Notes under the pieces: generated by a model
The model's database searches: none
The model's input: only the letters and a program-made list of their open reading frames with translations
Told to the model about the DNA's origin: nothing
Assembly: GCF_024166365.1 (NCBI RefSeq)
Contig: NC_064819.1
Coordinates: 212,375,293 to 212,439,292, forward strand
DNA length: 64,000 nt
Direction of reading: 5' to 3'
Origin: Elephas maximus indicus
Lineage: Eukaryota > Chordata > Mammalia > Proboscidea > Elephantidae
Made by a program: the position numbers and the translations under genes
Part shown: positions 43,081-55,308 of the stretch, piece by piece
Position numbering within the stretch: position 1 is the first letter of the stretch
How the letters are laid out: the number at the start of each line of letters is the position of its first letter

Positions 43081-43850
43081 CAAGAAGGCAAAAATCCAAA
43101 AGCACCATGGTGGCCGCTGCTTCTCTTGTCTTGTGCTTATGTATTCCTGAACTCCATGAACGCAAGAATTCGGAAACAAACTGCTGAAGGTTTTCCTTCT
43201 ATGTGTATAAAATAAGAGCCTCCTCTCTCCACAAGGGATTCTTGAAAATAACCTGGGTAGTTGAGTAATTGAGTTGTAGCCAAAACGAAGGTGAATGTCT
43301 GAAAGATGTTAATGCTGTGGACAAAAGGAAGACTATTTGAAAAATCTTAAGTGCAGGTTAATTATGACAACATGTAGTCCCATTCAGAAACGCAAATGGA
43401 GATCATTTATTACTAAAGAAGCAGTTGAAGACTGCTATTCCCTCTTCTGTACTCAAACTGCTGTCTCCCACCAGTAAGAGTTTTAGTCTTGACTTCTTTG
43501 AATAATACCTGGGGTTAAGACATTTCAGAGCAGTATTCCCACTTTGGTCAATTAAGATACATAATCCACAGCTGGTAGAAAGCACCGTTTAAATTTGTTA
43601 AGATTTTGTTTCCTTCGAGATGACAGCAGCAGTTCCAGTAGTTTTATATAAATTTTATATTCCATAATATTATATCTCTAACTTTACTGCAAATAAAACA
43701 AGTGAAAGAACAACTATAACTTTTCTAAAAAGGATTTGTAGAGTTGAGAAGCCCAATATAGTGTGCCCTCTGGGGTGGATGTTGAAAGATTAGCTAAAGC
43801 CTGGTCCACAGCCTCTTCAGTGTCATTCTTGACATATTCTGCATGCCCCC
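43081..43850. other. VTA1 intron 1, unassigned segment
   Basis: Ordinary intronic sequence with no recognised repeat or gene. Confidence 0.45.
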
Positions 43851-44010
43851 CATTTTCATTTATCAAATGTGCAAAACCCTTTCACATCTCCACGTTCTTC
43901 ACTCTTTGGGAATGTTCACCTCTTTTCACCACCTGGCAACTTACTATTCAAGATCCAGCTCAAATGTCACCTCTTCTGTAGCAGGATGTTGAACTGGAGA
44001 GAAGCAGTTT
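43851..44010 (+). repeat. L2 LINE relic
   Basis: The text 'aacttactattcaagatcca' then 'gctcaaatgtcacctcttctgt' is the L2 3' phrase (acccagctcaaatgtcacctcctc). It is in plus orientation. Confidence 0.7.
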
Positions 44011-44119
44011 GAAGCCTTGTTCTGTAGACAATAGTTTCCTTTGTGCATTTACTTCATTTTGTTCAAACCGAAGAGCATTATTTCCATTATCCCTCTTCAG
44101 GTTCATCAAGTAGAGACCA

Positions 44120-44540
44120 ACTAATCATTTATTAAGTATATATCGCTCTTCTACCATTACTAGGCACTGGGGCTACAGTTCCCGCGTTCATGGAGCTTAC
44201 ATATAATATCACGGATGGGGCTAAACAATAATAAGTGTATACTGCGTAGAATATTGGAAGATTATTGCTATGAAGAAAAGTAAAGCAGAGAAAGGGATAG
44301 GGAATACCAGGACTAGTGGTGATAGGGAGTGCAGAGGACATTTCAGAATCATAGTGGTCAAGGGAGACCTCACTGAGTTGACATCTGAGTAAAAACTTGA
44401 AAGGTGAAAGGCCTTGCTGTCAACTGGGGAATAGTACTGTAGATAGAGGGAATAACAAATATAAAGTCTTGAGTCAGGAACTTTCTTGAAATACTCAAGG
44501 AGGGTCAAGGAGGCCATCGTGGCTGGAGTGAATAGAGCAA
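44120..44540 (-). repeat. L2 LINE relic
   Basis: In minus orientation the L2 3' end comes first: 'aggcactggggctacagttc', 'tcatggagcttacatataat', then 'cagagaaagggataggga', 'tgacatctgagtaaaaacttgaaagg' and 'ggtcaaggaggccatcgtgg'. The order matches L2 read backwards. Confidence 0.65.
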
Positions 44541-45070
44541 GAAAGTGATGAAATAAGGAAAAACAATGCAAGAGGAACCCATGCCCCTCTCTTAACTTAC
44601 ACCTATTCATGGGCACTGTATTCTGTAGACCCTTCCTGACTGCTCAGGGACCAAGCTATGTCAGTTATTCCTTTCTTTCCTGTGCCATTATCTTCTCCTT
44701 CTAGCTATTTCCTTCTAAACTTCCACCAGTCTCATTTATGTTAAAAAAAAAAAAAAAAAGTTTCTCACTAAAATATTCCCCTCAAGTTGCACCCGTCTGC
44801 CCAATTTGGTAGGTACATTTGAAGTAGTGTGTAGTTGACTTCCGTGTATCTTAGAGCCTCATACCTGTTGATAACACTGAACTTGCTCTCACCAGAGTCA
44901 TAAACACTTTCATTGTTAAATCCAGTTGGCCCTTTAAAAACATACTTTTTACCAACAAATACAACAAAATTTTTTAAAAAACCTAAAACATATGCGTATT
45001 TTTTATGAGACATGCATATAAAAACTTGATGTATGTGCAGAGTTTAAAGAAGAAAAATGAATTCTAATGA
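44541..45070. other. VTA1 intron 1, unassigned segment
   Basis: An A-run lies at 44,741-44,759. A possible further L2 scrap is present at 44,575-44,720 (gtagacccttcctgactgct). No gene is seen. Confidence 0.35.
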
Positions 45071-45930
45071 CACCACCACATTGGATATTTTTAGGCTTTT
45101 TAAGTTTTTGCTTATCTGATGGGCGTGAAATGGTGTCTTTGGAGTGAAATTTGCAATTCCCTGATTCTTAATGAGGTTGAGTGCTTTTTCATATGTTAAT
45201 TAACCATTTGATTCCCTTTTTAAATGCATATTAATTTCTTTTGTCTGTTTTTCTATTGCACTGTTTTTTTCTTAATCTAGATACTAATCCTTTGTTTTGA
45301 ATGCCTTCTTCCAATTCATCGTTTGATTTTTCACTCAGTGAGTCTTTTGATGTTCAAGTGTTCTGAATTTTAAAATGCAGCCACTTTAATCAGTCTCTTC
45401 TTTAACGATTTACATTCGGATTTGTCCAGACCTTGATTTCTTTTTGTGTACCTTGCTTGACATTTGGGCTTCCTGAATCCATAGATGGGTGTCTTTCATC
45501 AGTTCTGGAAAATTCTCTACTACTACCTTTTCAAGTATTATTTCCATTTTATCTCTATTCTTTTCTGAAATTTTTATTACACCTGTATGACACCTTTCCC
45601 CTGTAAAGTCATTCTCTCTCATTCCTTTCACGTACTTCACCTCTTTGTTTCTCTGTACTACCTCCTATGTAATTTCTTTAGGACTGTCTTCACCCTTGTG
45701 TATTCTGTTGTTCAACCCATTTGTTGAGTTTCCACTTTCAGTTTTTATTGCTGGGTGTTTTCTGTTTTCATTTTCAAATGGGTCTGGCCATTTCTGATAG
45801 TCTCTTGTTACTAGTGATATTTTTTAAACATTCCTTTCTTTAAGCATTTTAAATATATTTATATTCTCTACCTGATAATTCCTGCAGCTGCTGCATTTGT
45901 GGGTCTCTGTTTAACAGAAGATTGCTCATG
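45071..45930 (-). mobile_element. Old L1 fragment
   Basis: The segment 'gatgggcgtgaaatggtgtc' then 'gcaattccctgattcttaatgaggttgagtgc' is the complement of L1 ORF2 text. The following 600 bp (ctttcatcagttctggaaaa, ttaagcattttaaatatatt) resembles L1 sequence nearer the 5' side. It is heavily decayed. Confidence 0.6.
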
Positions 45931-47112
45931 GTAATTCTTTCTCTGTATATCAGCTCTATTCATATTGAAGCAGTGCTCTTCAAACTGGGGTACGCAAGTG
46001 ATTCCAGATCTCACCTTTCATATGTTTTCATTGCTAAAATTGGTCTTCCTGACAAAGCTCCTGTGGTGTCAGGGTGGTAAATTAATGTGTTGCTTCTTGT
46101 TTCTCACCATCCTTTCCTCAGTTGCCTTTCTCCTACTTTAAAAAAAGAATACTCTCACCCATCATGAATATTTTTACGGTGTTTTGCTATGGAGGAGAAG
46201 GTGGAAAACCCCCCAGGATGTCCAGAAAAAAGGGACAGTTCAAATTACTGGTGTTAGTGAAGCCTCCTTTAATTACGGTATTAGGCAGAGCTTCATGTCT
46301 TTACCTGTCTTACAGGGAAGAAAATTAAAGCAAAGAATAAGCCTTTATTTGAAAATCCCAGGCTTGGGGAAGGAGGGTGCAGTTTTTTGAAAGGGGCAGG
46401 GAGAGCTTGTGGAGTTTGTCTCCTTTCAGGAATAATTGGTCATGAGTGGCTCTCAGAAGAAGGAGGAATTGTTCTTGGAGCTTAGCAGCCATTGTTTGAT
46501 CTGCTTGGATTTTATCAAGAGGAATGCAGAAGGACAGTTTGGGGCTGAGGTCAAGTGCGGGCGAGGGGGATAGGGAGGACTAGCTGTGGGGACAAGGACA
46601 TGGAAGGGGCACATGGAACATTCTGTCTTTCAGTGCCTTCTACATATATCTGTTAAGGGTAATGCCAGGTTTTAAAAACTGACCTGTGTTGCAGTGTTTT
46701 GAATTCCCAAAAGGATAAAAGTTTTCATTAAAGCAATAAGCTCGTGCATGACTCAGTGTCTTATGTCAGTTTTATGATTAGAATACAGAAATGAGATAGG
46801 TTATAGGGCAAAGTAGATTAACAAGTTTATTTGAATTGGAAAATCATAATTTTCTGGAAAAAAAAATGTGGTTTGGCTGATTGGTTTAGAATTAATACTT
46901 GCTTTTGCCGGTTATTTAATATCGTAGACATTCTCCTTAAATGAACTAAATCTTCAGCTAAGAGGTGTTTTGTTTTGTTTTTTAGAAGTATATTTAAAAC
47001 ACATGGTAATGTTTAAACAATTTTTTTTTTTTTTTTTGCAAAGGGGTGTTACAATTAATATTTCAGTTTTTCCGGTCCTTTCCCATTATCTTACGATAAA
47101 CAATCCCCCCCC
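45931..47112. other. VTA1 intron 1, unassigned segment
   Basis: No gene is recognised. A T-run lies at 47,021-47,037. The block 46,200-46,700 may be an old repeat but is not identified. Confidence 0.4.
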
Positions 47113-47316
47113 AAAAGAAAACATTGCTGTCGAGTTGATTCCAACTTATAGTGACTCTATAGGACACAGTAGAACCGTTCTGTAAGGTTTCCAAGGGTGT
47201 AAATCTTTGCAGAAGCAGACTGCCACATCTTTCTGCCATGGAGCGTCTTTGGGGTTCAAGTCACCACGCCTTTTGGTTAGCAGCCAAGCACTTAACCACT
47301 GCGTCACCAGGGCTCC
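47113..47316 (-). mobile_element. AfroSINE, long subfamily
   Basis: The minus-strand copy has 'cattgctgtcgagttgattc', the block 'gtaaatctttgcagaagcag' and the head 'aaccactgcgtcaccaggg'. The target duplication is ttacgataaac (47,090-47,100) and ttatgataaac (47,317-47,327). Confidence 0.92.
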
Positions 47317-47327
47317 TTTATGATAAA

Positions 47328-48120
47328 CGAGAAACTTCTATTTGAAACAAAATGATGAATCTTGGTAAGACCTTTTTTATACTTCAAAAGAATGGCGAAA
47401 ATGAATGACTAATAACAAATCTGTAGTTTTTAAGCAAATTTTGAAGTAGACCTAAGTGAATTGTCAGCCAAGAGATTATTAAAAATATTATTGGATGATA
47501 GGTAATATATGATGTTTTAGCCTATAACCCAGAAGGAATTTAAGGAACTCAGTGATTTTCCTGCGACAGAGCTCCATCCATTGTTATATACTACTTTATG
47601 CGAATGAAGTTTCTCTAGCTTTTAATTCATAAAAATGAAAGGCATAGAATTGACACTCTACCCCAGCCCATCATGACGGTAAATCATATTGACTCATGGA
47701 TGTGTGATCTAACTCATTATAAGGTGTATTTCCAAAAAAAAAATTTAGTTTTTATATTTAATGGTTATTAAAATATATGTTACTTAAGATGGCGTGATCA
47801 ATTGTGTGTTAACAATAATTGCGTTAATAATAATTTCAGAAGAAACATTTTAACACAGAAGTTTCGTAAAAATTTAAATTTCAATTGTCATAGACTTTTT
47901 GTTGCAGAGAAGTATGGTAGGATAAATCAAGTGAGGATTTTTGAGCATACAAATGTATCCTTTCATGATCAAATTCTAAGAAAATGGAAGTATGAGTTAA
48001 AGAACAATGTAAAATGTCTGGCTGTTAATTATATTTTAAAGTAAATTATCATAGATACTAAATTGCTATGGTATTAGCATATACCACATGAAATGTCAGT
48101 TTTTCAAAGGAAAGTAAAAA
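47328..48120. other. VTA1 intron 1, unassigned AT-rich segment
   Basis: No gene or clear repeat. The frame at 47,802-48,044 is low-complexity. Confidence 0.4.
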
Positions 48121-48124
48121 CATC

Positions 48125-49240
48125 ATACATTGAGATGAAACGAATTTATGTAATAAAAATATGCTCCTTTATGTTTAATTGTCTTGTGCCTCCGTGCTGT
48201 TACAGTATATATTTCTCTTTTTAAAAACTTCATTTTTTGAGATTGTAAACTGCTCAAATGCTTCAACTGCAGTGTCTTGATTTGTGAAAGTTTATAATGT
48301 CTGAACAATTTCAAGCGTTTGAAAAGGTGATAATCCCTTGGGGAGATGTCAGGTGAGTAGGGTGATTACAGCAAAATCTAATAACCCAGCTCCCTTAATT
48401 TTCAAAGAGTGGTTTGAAGAAGTGTGTGGTTGTGAGTTGTTGTGCAGCAGACTTAGTCCGTTTCTGTTGAACAGTCTTGGCTGTTTTGATCTCAGGTTTT
48501 CGTGCATACTATCAATTTCTTGACAGTATGAGTTTGCCCTGGTGATTGTCCTTGTTACATAAGAACAATGATTATGCCTTTTGCAAACCACCATACAATC
48601 ACCATAACCTGTTTTTGGGTGCAGTGGTTGTTTTGGGTAATGGAGACTGCTCTGCCTCTAACCATTGCCCAGATCGTTTATTATTGCCAAACAGTATCCA
48701 TTTCTCCTCACAAATAATGATACATTGTTTAAAAAAAAAAAAAAAAAAGGCTCACAATTGTTGCAGGCTAGCAGTGCTAAGCACATCTCTAGATGTCACC
48801 ATTTCTGATTTTCTGTCAATTTGGCCAGAACCCATGTATCCAACTTTTTCACATTTCCGATGGCATTCAAATGGCAGGAAGTAGTCATAGGAGATACTCC
48901 CAACTCTGCTGCAAAATTTTAAACTGTTGTTTGAAGGTTGATTGCCACCAGTTCTTTCAGATGGTTTTTGTTTATGATGGATTCTGGTTTTCCTCGAGGC
49001 TCATTTTGAAGGCTCTCGTCTCCAGAGCAAAATTCTTGAAACCACCCCTGTATCATCCGCTAGTTACTAACACCTTCTCCAGATGCCAAGTTGATGTTTT
49101 TCTCGGCCTCAGTTGCATTTCATGTGTTAACTTGAACTTATATGAAAAAAGTAGTTGTGATTGTTCAACAGTCACCATATTATTGAGGAGCAAAAAGTCA
49201 GTGCTTACAAAACAAGAACCACCTAGAACATGAAGTTAAA
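48125..49240 (-). mobile_element. Mariner (Tc1/mariner) transposase relic
   Basis: Minus-strand translation in mixed frames shows mariner order. It begins with the ELGVS...HLNAIG-VKKLDTWV helix-turn-helix-to-catalytic linker near 48,780-48,960. Next come CQEIDSMHENLRSKQPRLFNRNG and LLHNNSQPHT, a decayed form of the LLHDNARPH block, near 48,420-48,540. The YFYYI end is near 48,140. The second catalytic Asp position reads Asn in this frame. Many lesions are present and I could not find terminal inverted repeats, so the outer limits are approximate. Confidence 0.8.
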
Positions 49241-50934
49241 TGATTATGAAAGGAAGCCTAGTAATACGAAGTAGTGTAACCTAATAGCCACTTAGCCTAA
49301 CATGTCTAATCAGGATTCAAAAACGTCTCCTCTCAAATCCAGCGTCTCATGCCGTATACCCTAATATTTACGTTTGATTGGGTGAGGTAATTTTAAGATG
49401 CCAATATTTGCTGTAGTAGAGAAATCACATTTTTGTACCTGTTTAAACTTCTAATGAAAAGTAGTAAATATGAACCTGAAAATGTGGGACTTATGGGAAG
49501 GGCTGTGTCTCTGTTATCTTAGAGCAAGCAATTTCTTCAATTCCCAAAGAATTTTTTTCTCAGCAAAAAAATATATTCGGTATTTTTTTTACTAGACCAC
49601 TTGCTGATTAATAAAAATACCATATTCTCTTTTACTTCTGGGACGTTCGGTGCACTGCTCTCTGCCTGGGATTCCCTTCTGATTTCCTCTTAACTTGGTA
49701 AGGCAGATCAGTCAATCAATCCAACTCAATTCTATTCTGTTCTACTTCCTCTCTGACACCAGCTGTTCAGTAATTTTTCCTCTGACCTTAACCTCAGAGG
49801 TACGTCAGACCTCACAAGTTAAAGGATACAATCTTCCGGACTGCCAGGTCTGCCTAAGACTTCAGGGCTTGTAGGGAAAAAAACATTCACAAAGTTTGGC
49901 AAAGCAAAAAGAAAGTTTTATTTGGCATATATTCAGAAAGGCAAAAGTGGGAAGCAGACAAGAGTGTCACCAGAGCTAATGTCTGCCCGAATCTGAGGGA
50001 GGATACAGAATCATCAGTATATATTAACATCACAAAAATGGGTGAAAGCTTCACTTTTTCACAGATTGGCTAGAAACTGTGGCCTTATATAACTTTGAAT
50101 TGCCTTTCTTAAGGATCATTGGTATAGGTTTCAGGAACCCGACAGTCAGGAGGGTCTTCACTGGTGTAGTTTTAAGTAACCCAACAATCAAGAGGGTCTT
50201 CATTCGTCCAACAAATTTCTATTCACTAAATGTTAATAGAAAAAGATAGGGGCGAAAAAAGTCATTTGTTTGGCTTTATGTGAAAAGTTTCCTAAAAATA
50301 TTTTTTCTTCCTTAAAAGATAATTTCTAAGATGGTCCCATCTATTGTCTTTATCTCAGGGCCCAGTCAATGTGTCCTTTTGAGTCTTTGTGGGCCCAGCA
50401 TCAGCTGGGTCACATCTCTCTTTGCTCAAGGACAGGCAATAATAATTCCAATATTATTTTCTAAATCACACGTCAGCCACAAGCTTGGGAGCCCCCAATC
50501 TTCTGTTACTTCTGACCTACTGGCTTCGACTGCTTCATAGAGTTTGGTGATTCTCTGGGACAACTCAAGACCTCAGGAAAGTGCTACACTTATGATTACA
50601 GTTATAGCAAAAAGGATACAAATGAAGAGGTGCATTAGGCAAGGTCTGCCAATAACAGTTTCTCTCTGGCCTTAATGGGGATCACTGCAGTGTAGTCTTT
50701 AGAGATTGCCACCTTCATATTCCTATACGTTTCTAAGTTTTTGGTCCTTCGGTCTATTGTTTTCTTCGTAAATCAGGGATGGATGTTGAAATACATCAGA
50801 TAACTTGTTGGCTATCTATGGAAGTGATAGTATGAGTTTTCTTTTATTTCTTTGAACCTTTTAATGTAGTAAGTAATAAAATGGTTAATTTCCTCATTTT
50901 TGAAACATCTCTTCTGGAAAGATTCCCACAAGTT
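49241..50934. other. VTA1 intron 1, possible old LTR relic
   Basis: No gene is recognised. The block at about 49,840-50,650 (tttggcaaagcaaaaagaaag, 'gggacaactcaagacctcag', 'gaggtgcattaggcaaggtc') has the composition of an antisense LTR fossil. I cannot name its family and the limits are uncertain. Confidence 0.3.
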
Positions 50935-51419
50935 TGTTTTTTTTTTTAAATGCTCTTATTTTGAGATAATTACAGATCCACATGCAGGTGTAAGAAATTA
51001 TGTGGAGATATCCTGTGTGCTTTTTACCTGGTTTCACCCAGTAATAACATCTCGAAAAACTAGTTCATCATTACAATCAGAATATTGATGTTGACACAGT
51101 ATACCAATCTTAGTCAGAGTTCCCCAGCTTTACATGTGCTGATTTGTGTGTGTTTGTGTATTTAGTTCTTTCAGCACTTACCCCATGTTTAGGTTCCTGT
51201 ATCCACCAGTCAGGATGCAAAACTTCCATAAGAATAATCCCTCATGTTGTCCTGTTATAACCACGTCCATTTCTCCCTCCTCTCCCTTTCCTTATCTTCT
51301 AGCAGCCATTAACCTGTTCTCCATTTCTAAAGTTTTCTCATTTTTTAAATGTTATGTAAAGAAAATACGTAATTTTTTAAGATTGGATTTTTTTGCAGTA
51401 ACAACCAAAAAATATGTGA

Positions 51420-51536
51420 GTGGTTACATAGATGGATATGTATGCATATATGTGTATAGGAAGGCGATATATATGTGTGCATGTACAGGTGTGTCTGTAG
51501 GTGTATGCATATACATGTTTGCGTGTGCTACATATA
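51420..51536 (+). repeat. Degenerate TG/TA microsatellite
   Basis: A run of alternating purine-pyrimidine text (tgtatgcatatatgtgtata and similar) without a clean unit. It abuts the TIR element. Confidence 0.65.
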
Positions 51537-52393
51537 CAGGTATTCCCCAACTTACGTCGAAATTCTGTTCCAATGACTATCTTAAGTCAGTTCTGAGATA
51601 ATTGGAACACCTCATCTTTTTTTTTTAAGTTTTCACAATTATTGCTTTTTATTATCAATATTGATGCCTTTGAATTATGGTGTTGGCAAAGAATATTGAA
51701 TATACCACAGACTGTCAGAAGAACGAACAAGTCTGTCTTGGAAGAAGTACAGCCAGAATGCTCCTTGGAACAAGAATGGTGTGACTTCGTTTCACGGTTC
51801 AGACATGTTATCAGTCCTTGGAGAAAGACATCATGCTTGCTCAAGCAGAGGGTCACCGAAAGAGAGGAGGACCCTCAGTGACATGGATTAACAAGATAGC
51901 AGCAACGATGGACTCAGGCATGGCAGTGATTGTGAGGATGGCGCAGTACCAGGCAGTGGTTTGTTCTGTTGTACATAGGGCCATTATGAGTCGGAACTGA
52001 CTCCATGGCACCTGACAACAACAACATTATCAGTAGTTTTAGAACTCTTATTTATATTTGTCTTTGGGGGTTGGAAACATTACATAAAAACTTATATATA
52101 TATATTTTAATATATACATACAAAAAAATACACATCCACAAAAAAATGGATGATGTTGGCATTTTGTCAGTTGCGGTAATAACTTCACTTGTGGAAGGTT
52201 CTAGATCATCAGATTATCTATTCCTGAGGATAGGGATGCCATTTCCAGTCAGAAAATTAGAGTTGTCTGCATATGGTCCCTTTACGAGCTGCAACATTGT
52301 ACACAGTACGTACTAGTAATAAGATAATCAAAAAAAGAAGTCATAATTGTGGTTCATTATAAAAAAAATACGTTGTAAGTTGGGGAGTACCCG
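51537..52393. mobile_element. Tigger/pogo-like non-autonomous DNA transposon, carrying an RTE
   Basis: Terminal inverted repeats are present: left 'caggtattccccaacttacg' from 51,537, and right (complement) 'cgggtactccccaacttaca' ending at 52,393. Both ends are flanked by TA (51,535-51,536 and 52,394-52,395), the target preference of pogo/Tigger elements. After removing RTE R8 (51,658-52,025) the element is about 490 bp and non-coding. Confidence 0.75.
51658..52025 (+). mobile_element. RTE LINE copy R8, 5'-truncated, inside the TIR element
   Basis: The last 370 bp of the RTE run from 'ttgatgcctttgaattatgg' to 'ggcacctgacaacaac'. The target duplication attatca is at 51,651-51,657 and 52,026-52,032. 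Confidence 0.9.
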
Positions 52394-52395
52394 TA

Positions 52396-52815
52396 TATTC
52401 ATATATGTAATAAAGCACATAGGGGGCAGAGTCACGGTACTTCTCAGACATAGCTGGGTTTGAAGGCTTAGGACTATAGTCTTGTGGGACAACTTGGTCA
52501 GTTGGCACAACATAGTCCATAAAGTCTATGTTCTATGTCATAATTTGGTAAGTAGCGTCTGGGGCCTTAAAAGCTTACATGCAGCCATCTAAAATAAAAT
52601 TATTAGCCTCTACTCATCTGGAGCAAAAGAAAGAGGGAAACCAAAGACTCAGAAGAAACTAGTCTGCAGGACTAATTGCCTACATGAACCATGGCCTCAT
52701 CTGTTCTTAGATCAGAAGAACTAGATGGTACCCAGGTATCACTGCTGACCTTTCTGACATGGTCCTACATAGAATGGGAGAAAAATGTAGAACAATACTT
52801 GAATTCTTAACAAAA
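52396..52815 (+). mobile_element. LINE 3' end (lineage-specific), copy A
   Basis: It contains 'ccttaaaagcttacatgcag', 'gcctctactcatctggagca' and 'tcagaagaactagatggtac', which align with copy B at 57,774-58,348. It ends near 'gtagaacaatacttgaattc', where copy C begins. Confidence 0.6.
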
Positions 52816-53610
52816 AAGGTCAGTTGTCAATTGTTCCTTTTTTATTGCTGAGTAGTATTCCATGGTGTGGATGTACCACAGTCTGTTTAACCATTTACCC
52901 ACTGAAGAACAGTTTTGGCTATTACAAATAAAGCCTCTGTGAACACAGGTTTTCATTTCTCCAGATAAATGCCCAAGAGTGTAATTGCCAGATCGTATGG
53001 TAATTGCATATTGCATATTTAGTTTTATAAGAGACTGCCAAATTGTTTGCCAGAGTGGCTGTACCATTTTATTCCTGCCAGCAGTGTATGAGTGATTCAT
53101 ACTCTCCACACCCTCACCAGCTTTTACTGTGTCGCTGCTGCTTATTTTACATATTCTGATGAGTGTGGTGATATCTCATTGTGGTTTTAATTTTTATTTC
53201 CTTTTTTTTGATGATTAATAAGTTGCATACCGCTCCATATGGTTATGAAATTTCTGGTCACAGCTTTTGCCTTTATCTTATGGGCATGACTTCCTGTCTT
53301 TTGTTTGATTTTTATTGTTGAGTTTGAGAGGTTTTGATATATTCTAGCTCTTAGCCCTTTGTCAGATAAGTGATTTGCAAATATTTTTTCCCAGTCTGTG
53401 ACTTGTCTTTTCATCCTCATAACAGGGTCTTTCACAGAAAAAAAGTTTTTAATGTTGATGATACCCACTTCATCAGTTTTCCCTTTTTTGCTTTGTGCTT
53501 TTGGTGTCAAGTCTTTATATTGTACTGTATTATTATTTTAATGTCCTAGTTTATTGTGCTTTCTCTGTTTGTTTTTTTTTTTTTTCAAAAACAAATTTCT
53601 AAGTCCAAGT

Positions 53611-53776
53611 AAAACCAAACCAAATCTGTTGCAGTCAAGTCTCTTCCGTCTCATAGTGACCCTATAGGACAGGGTAGAGCTGCCCCTAGGGTTTCCAAGG
53701 AGCGCCTGCCAGACTTGAACAGCCAGCCTTTTGGTTAGCAGCGGAACTCTTAACCACTGCTCCACCAGGGCTTCCT
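53611..53776 (-). mobile_element. AfroSINE
   Basis: The copy runs from 'gttgcagtcaagtctcttcc' to 'ctccaccagggcttcc', on the upstream flank of the L1 relic. Confidence 0.9.
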
Positions 53777-54269
53777 TCCAAGTGAGAGTAGTCAAGCCTT
53801 TTTTTTTTTTAAGTGTTACCGTTTTTAATAACAGTGTTATGCTTTAACATTGTTGAGAAGATTCCTTCTCTTTGTCTTATATCTGAGATGGTTCAAAAGC
53901 AGCAGATTTCTTTCTTTTTTTTAGATTTCAAGGGGGAAAATGTCCTTGATAAAGCAAAACCTTGTGCTTTTTCTTGAAGGTCTTCTATATATTTCTCAGT
54001 TTCTTCCGTTGTTAAAAATTTTTACGTGAGCCATTGTTGATATGTTTTCTGGAATATCTGCCACTTCTGCCAGATTTTCAGATTTGTTAGTGAGAAATCA
54101 GAATTTCAACTTCCCTTCCTTCTCTCACTTATAATCAGCCAGCCATCAAGTTTTTTGTTTTACCTCCTTGGTTTTTCTGAAATCACTCCCTCACTTTACA
54201 CCTAAGCTGTTGTTATAACGTTCTAGCTCCTGCTTCAAATATAATCTTTGTTGCCACAAGGAAGATCTG
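53777..54269. other. VTA1 intron 1, unassigned segment
   Basis: Pyrimidine-rich plain sequence. No gene or clear repeat. Confidence 0.4.
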
Positions 54270-55000
54270 CTTAAAATGCTTAGTGGAAAAAAAAGAAAAA
54301 CCCAAAGTAAGAGTGATAGATTTGACTCTTTGAACATTCAGAAATTCTGTGTGACACAGTGTAAATTAATTTAGCAAACATTACACTAGGGAAAAACATT
54401 TCTGATAGATGAGAGACACGGGGCCAATATCCCTGATATATAAAACACACGTACAGATCCATTAAAAAAAATAAATGGACAAAGAACATGAACGTACAAC
54501 TATTGAAGGAGGGACTATTGTTAACATTCAGCCTAGTTAGTAATAAAATGGTATACTATTTTTTTACTGTAAAATTATAAATTGGTTCAAGTGCGTATTG
54601 TGGTGAAATCTTTATTCAAATGACTGTGGATTGGTACAAAGTTTTAGAAAGGATTTTGGCAAAATGTATAGAATTGTGAAAGTATAATCCAGTAATTCCA
54701 GTTTTGGAAAACTTGTGTTGAGTCAAGAGTCACAGATATACTAAGAGCTTTATGCATTTTAAGAAACTCAAAACAGCCTAAATATACCTTATCATGGAAA
54801 TGGTTAAGTAAATTATGGTACATTAATGGATGGAGAGTAATGTACTTGTTTAAAAATTACAAACCTTTTATAACATGGGCAAAAGCTTACATGAAAATGC
54901 AGAGTCCAAAATTATATCTGTACTATCATCTGAATTTTTTGAGTATATGTGGTTGGAGAAAAAGATCGTGGTTTTTAGGTTCATGAATAGTGTTTTTTCT
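54270..55000 (+). mobile_element. Old L1 ORF2 3' fragment
   Basis: Plus-strand L1-like order: 'cggggccaatatccctgata', 'aataaatggacaaagaacat', 'gtataatccagtaattccag' and 'tggttaagtaaattatggta'. The frames are lost. Confidence 0.65.
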
Positions 55001-55068
55001 CTTATTTGCGTTTTTTTTTTTTTTTTAAATGTTGCAGTGGGTTTATTTTTTATACATGGGTGTATTTC

Positions 55069-55268
55069 AGAGAAGTCCTTGTGCAGTGGTTAAAGTGCCT
55101 GGCTGCTAACTGAAAGGTTGGAGGCTCGAACCCACCAGCCACCACTCCACAGGAGAAAGGTAGCAGTCTGCTTCCGTAATGATTTATAGCCTTGGAAACC
55201 TTATGGGGCAGTTCTGCATTCTCCTACAGGGTCACTATGAGTTGGAATCGACTCAGTAGCGGGTTCTG
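55069..55268 (+). mobile_element. AfroSINE, long subfamily
   Basis: The head is 'cttgtgcagtggttaaagtg', the B-box 'ggttggaggctcgaaccc' and the tail 'ggtcactatgagttggaatc'. The target duplication gtgtatttc is at 55,060-55,068 and 55,269-55,277. Confidence 0.93.
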
Positions 55269-55308
55269 GTGTATTTCGCACCAGTATTTCATACCAGTAA
55301 ATAAATAA

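Larger units (their letters stand above)
50935..53590 (-). mobile_element. L1 3' half, split by a nested insertion block
   Basis: Minus-strand L1 3' UTR text runs from 50,935 to about 51,375 (cagatccacatgcaggtgta, ttaacctgttctccatttct). It resumes at 52,828 (tttttattgctgagtagtat) and continues through the ORF2 C-terminus. The 52,807-53,109 frame reads SVGKWLNRLWYIHTMEYYSAIKKEQ, and 53,187-53,510 contains DWEKIFANHLSDKGLRARIY. The gap holds the TIR element, RTE R8 and LINE-end copy A. Confidence 0.85.

Noticed and set aside
44221-44616. 131-codon minus-strand open frame
   Set aside because: It overlaps an L2 relic and has no recognisable protein features.
48546-49233. Overlapping 112- and 146-codon plus-strand frames
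   Set aside because: They are antisense to the mariner transposase relic on the minus strand.
51146-51601. 151-codon plus-strand open frame
   Set aside because: It spans antisense L1 3' UTR, a TG/TA microsatellite and a transposon end. Its sequence is low-complexity and has no domain.
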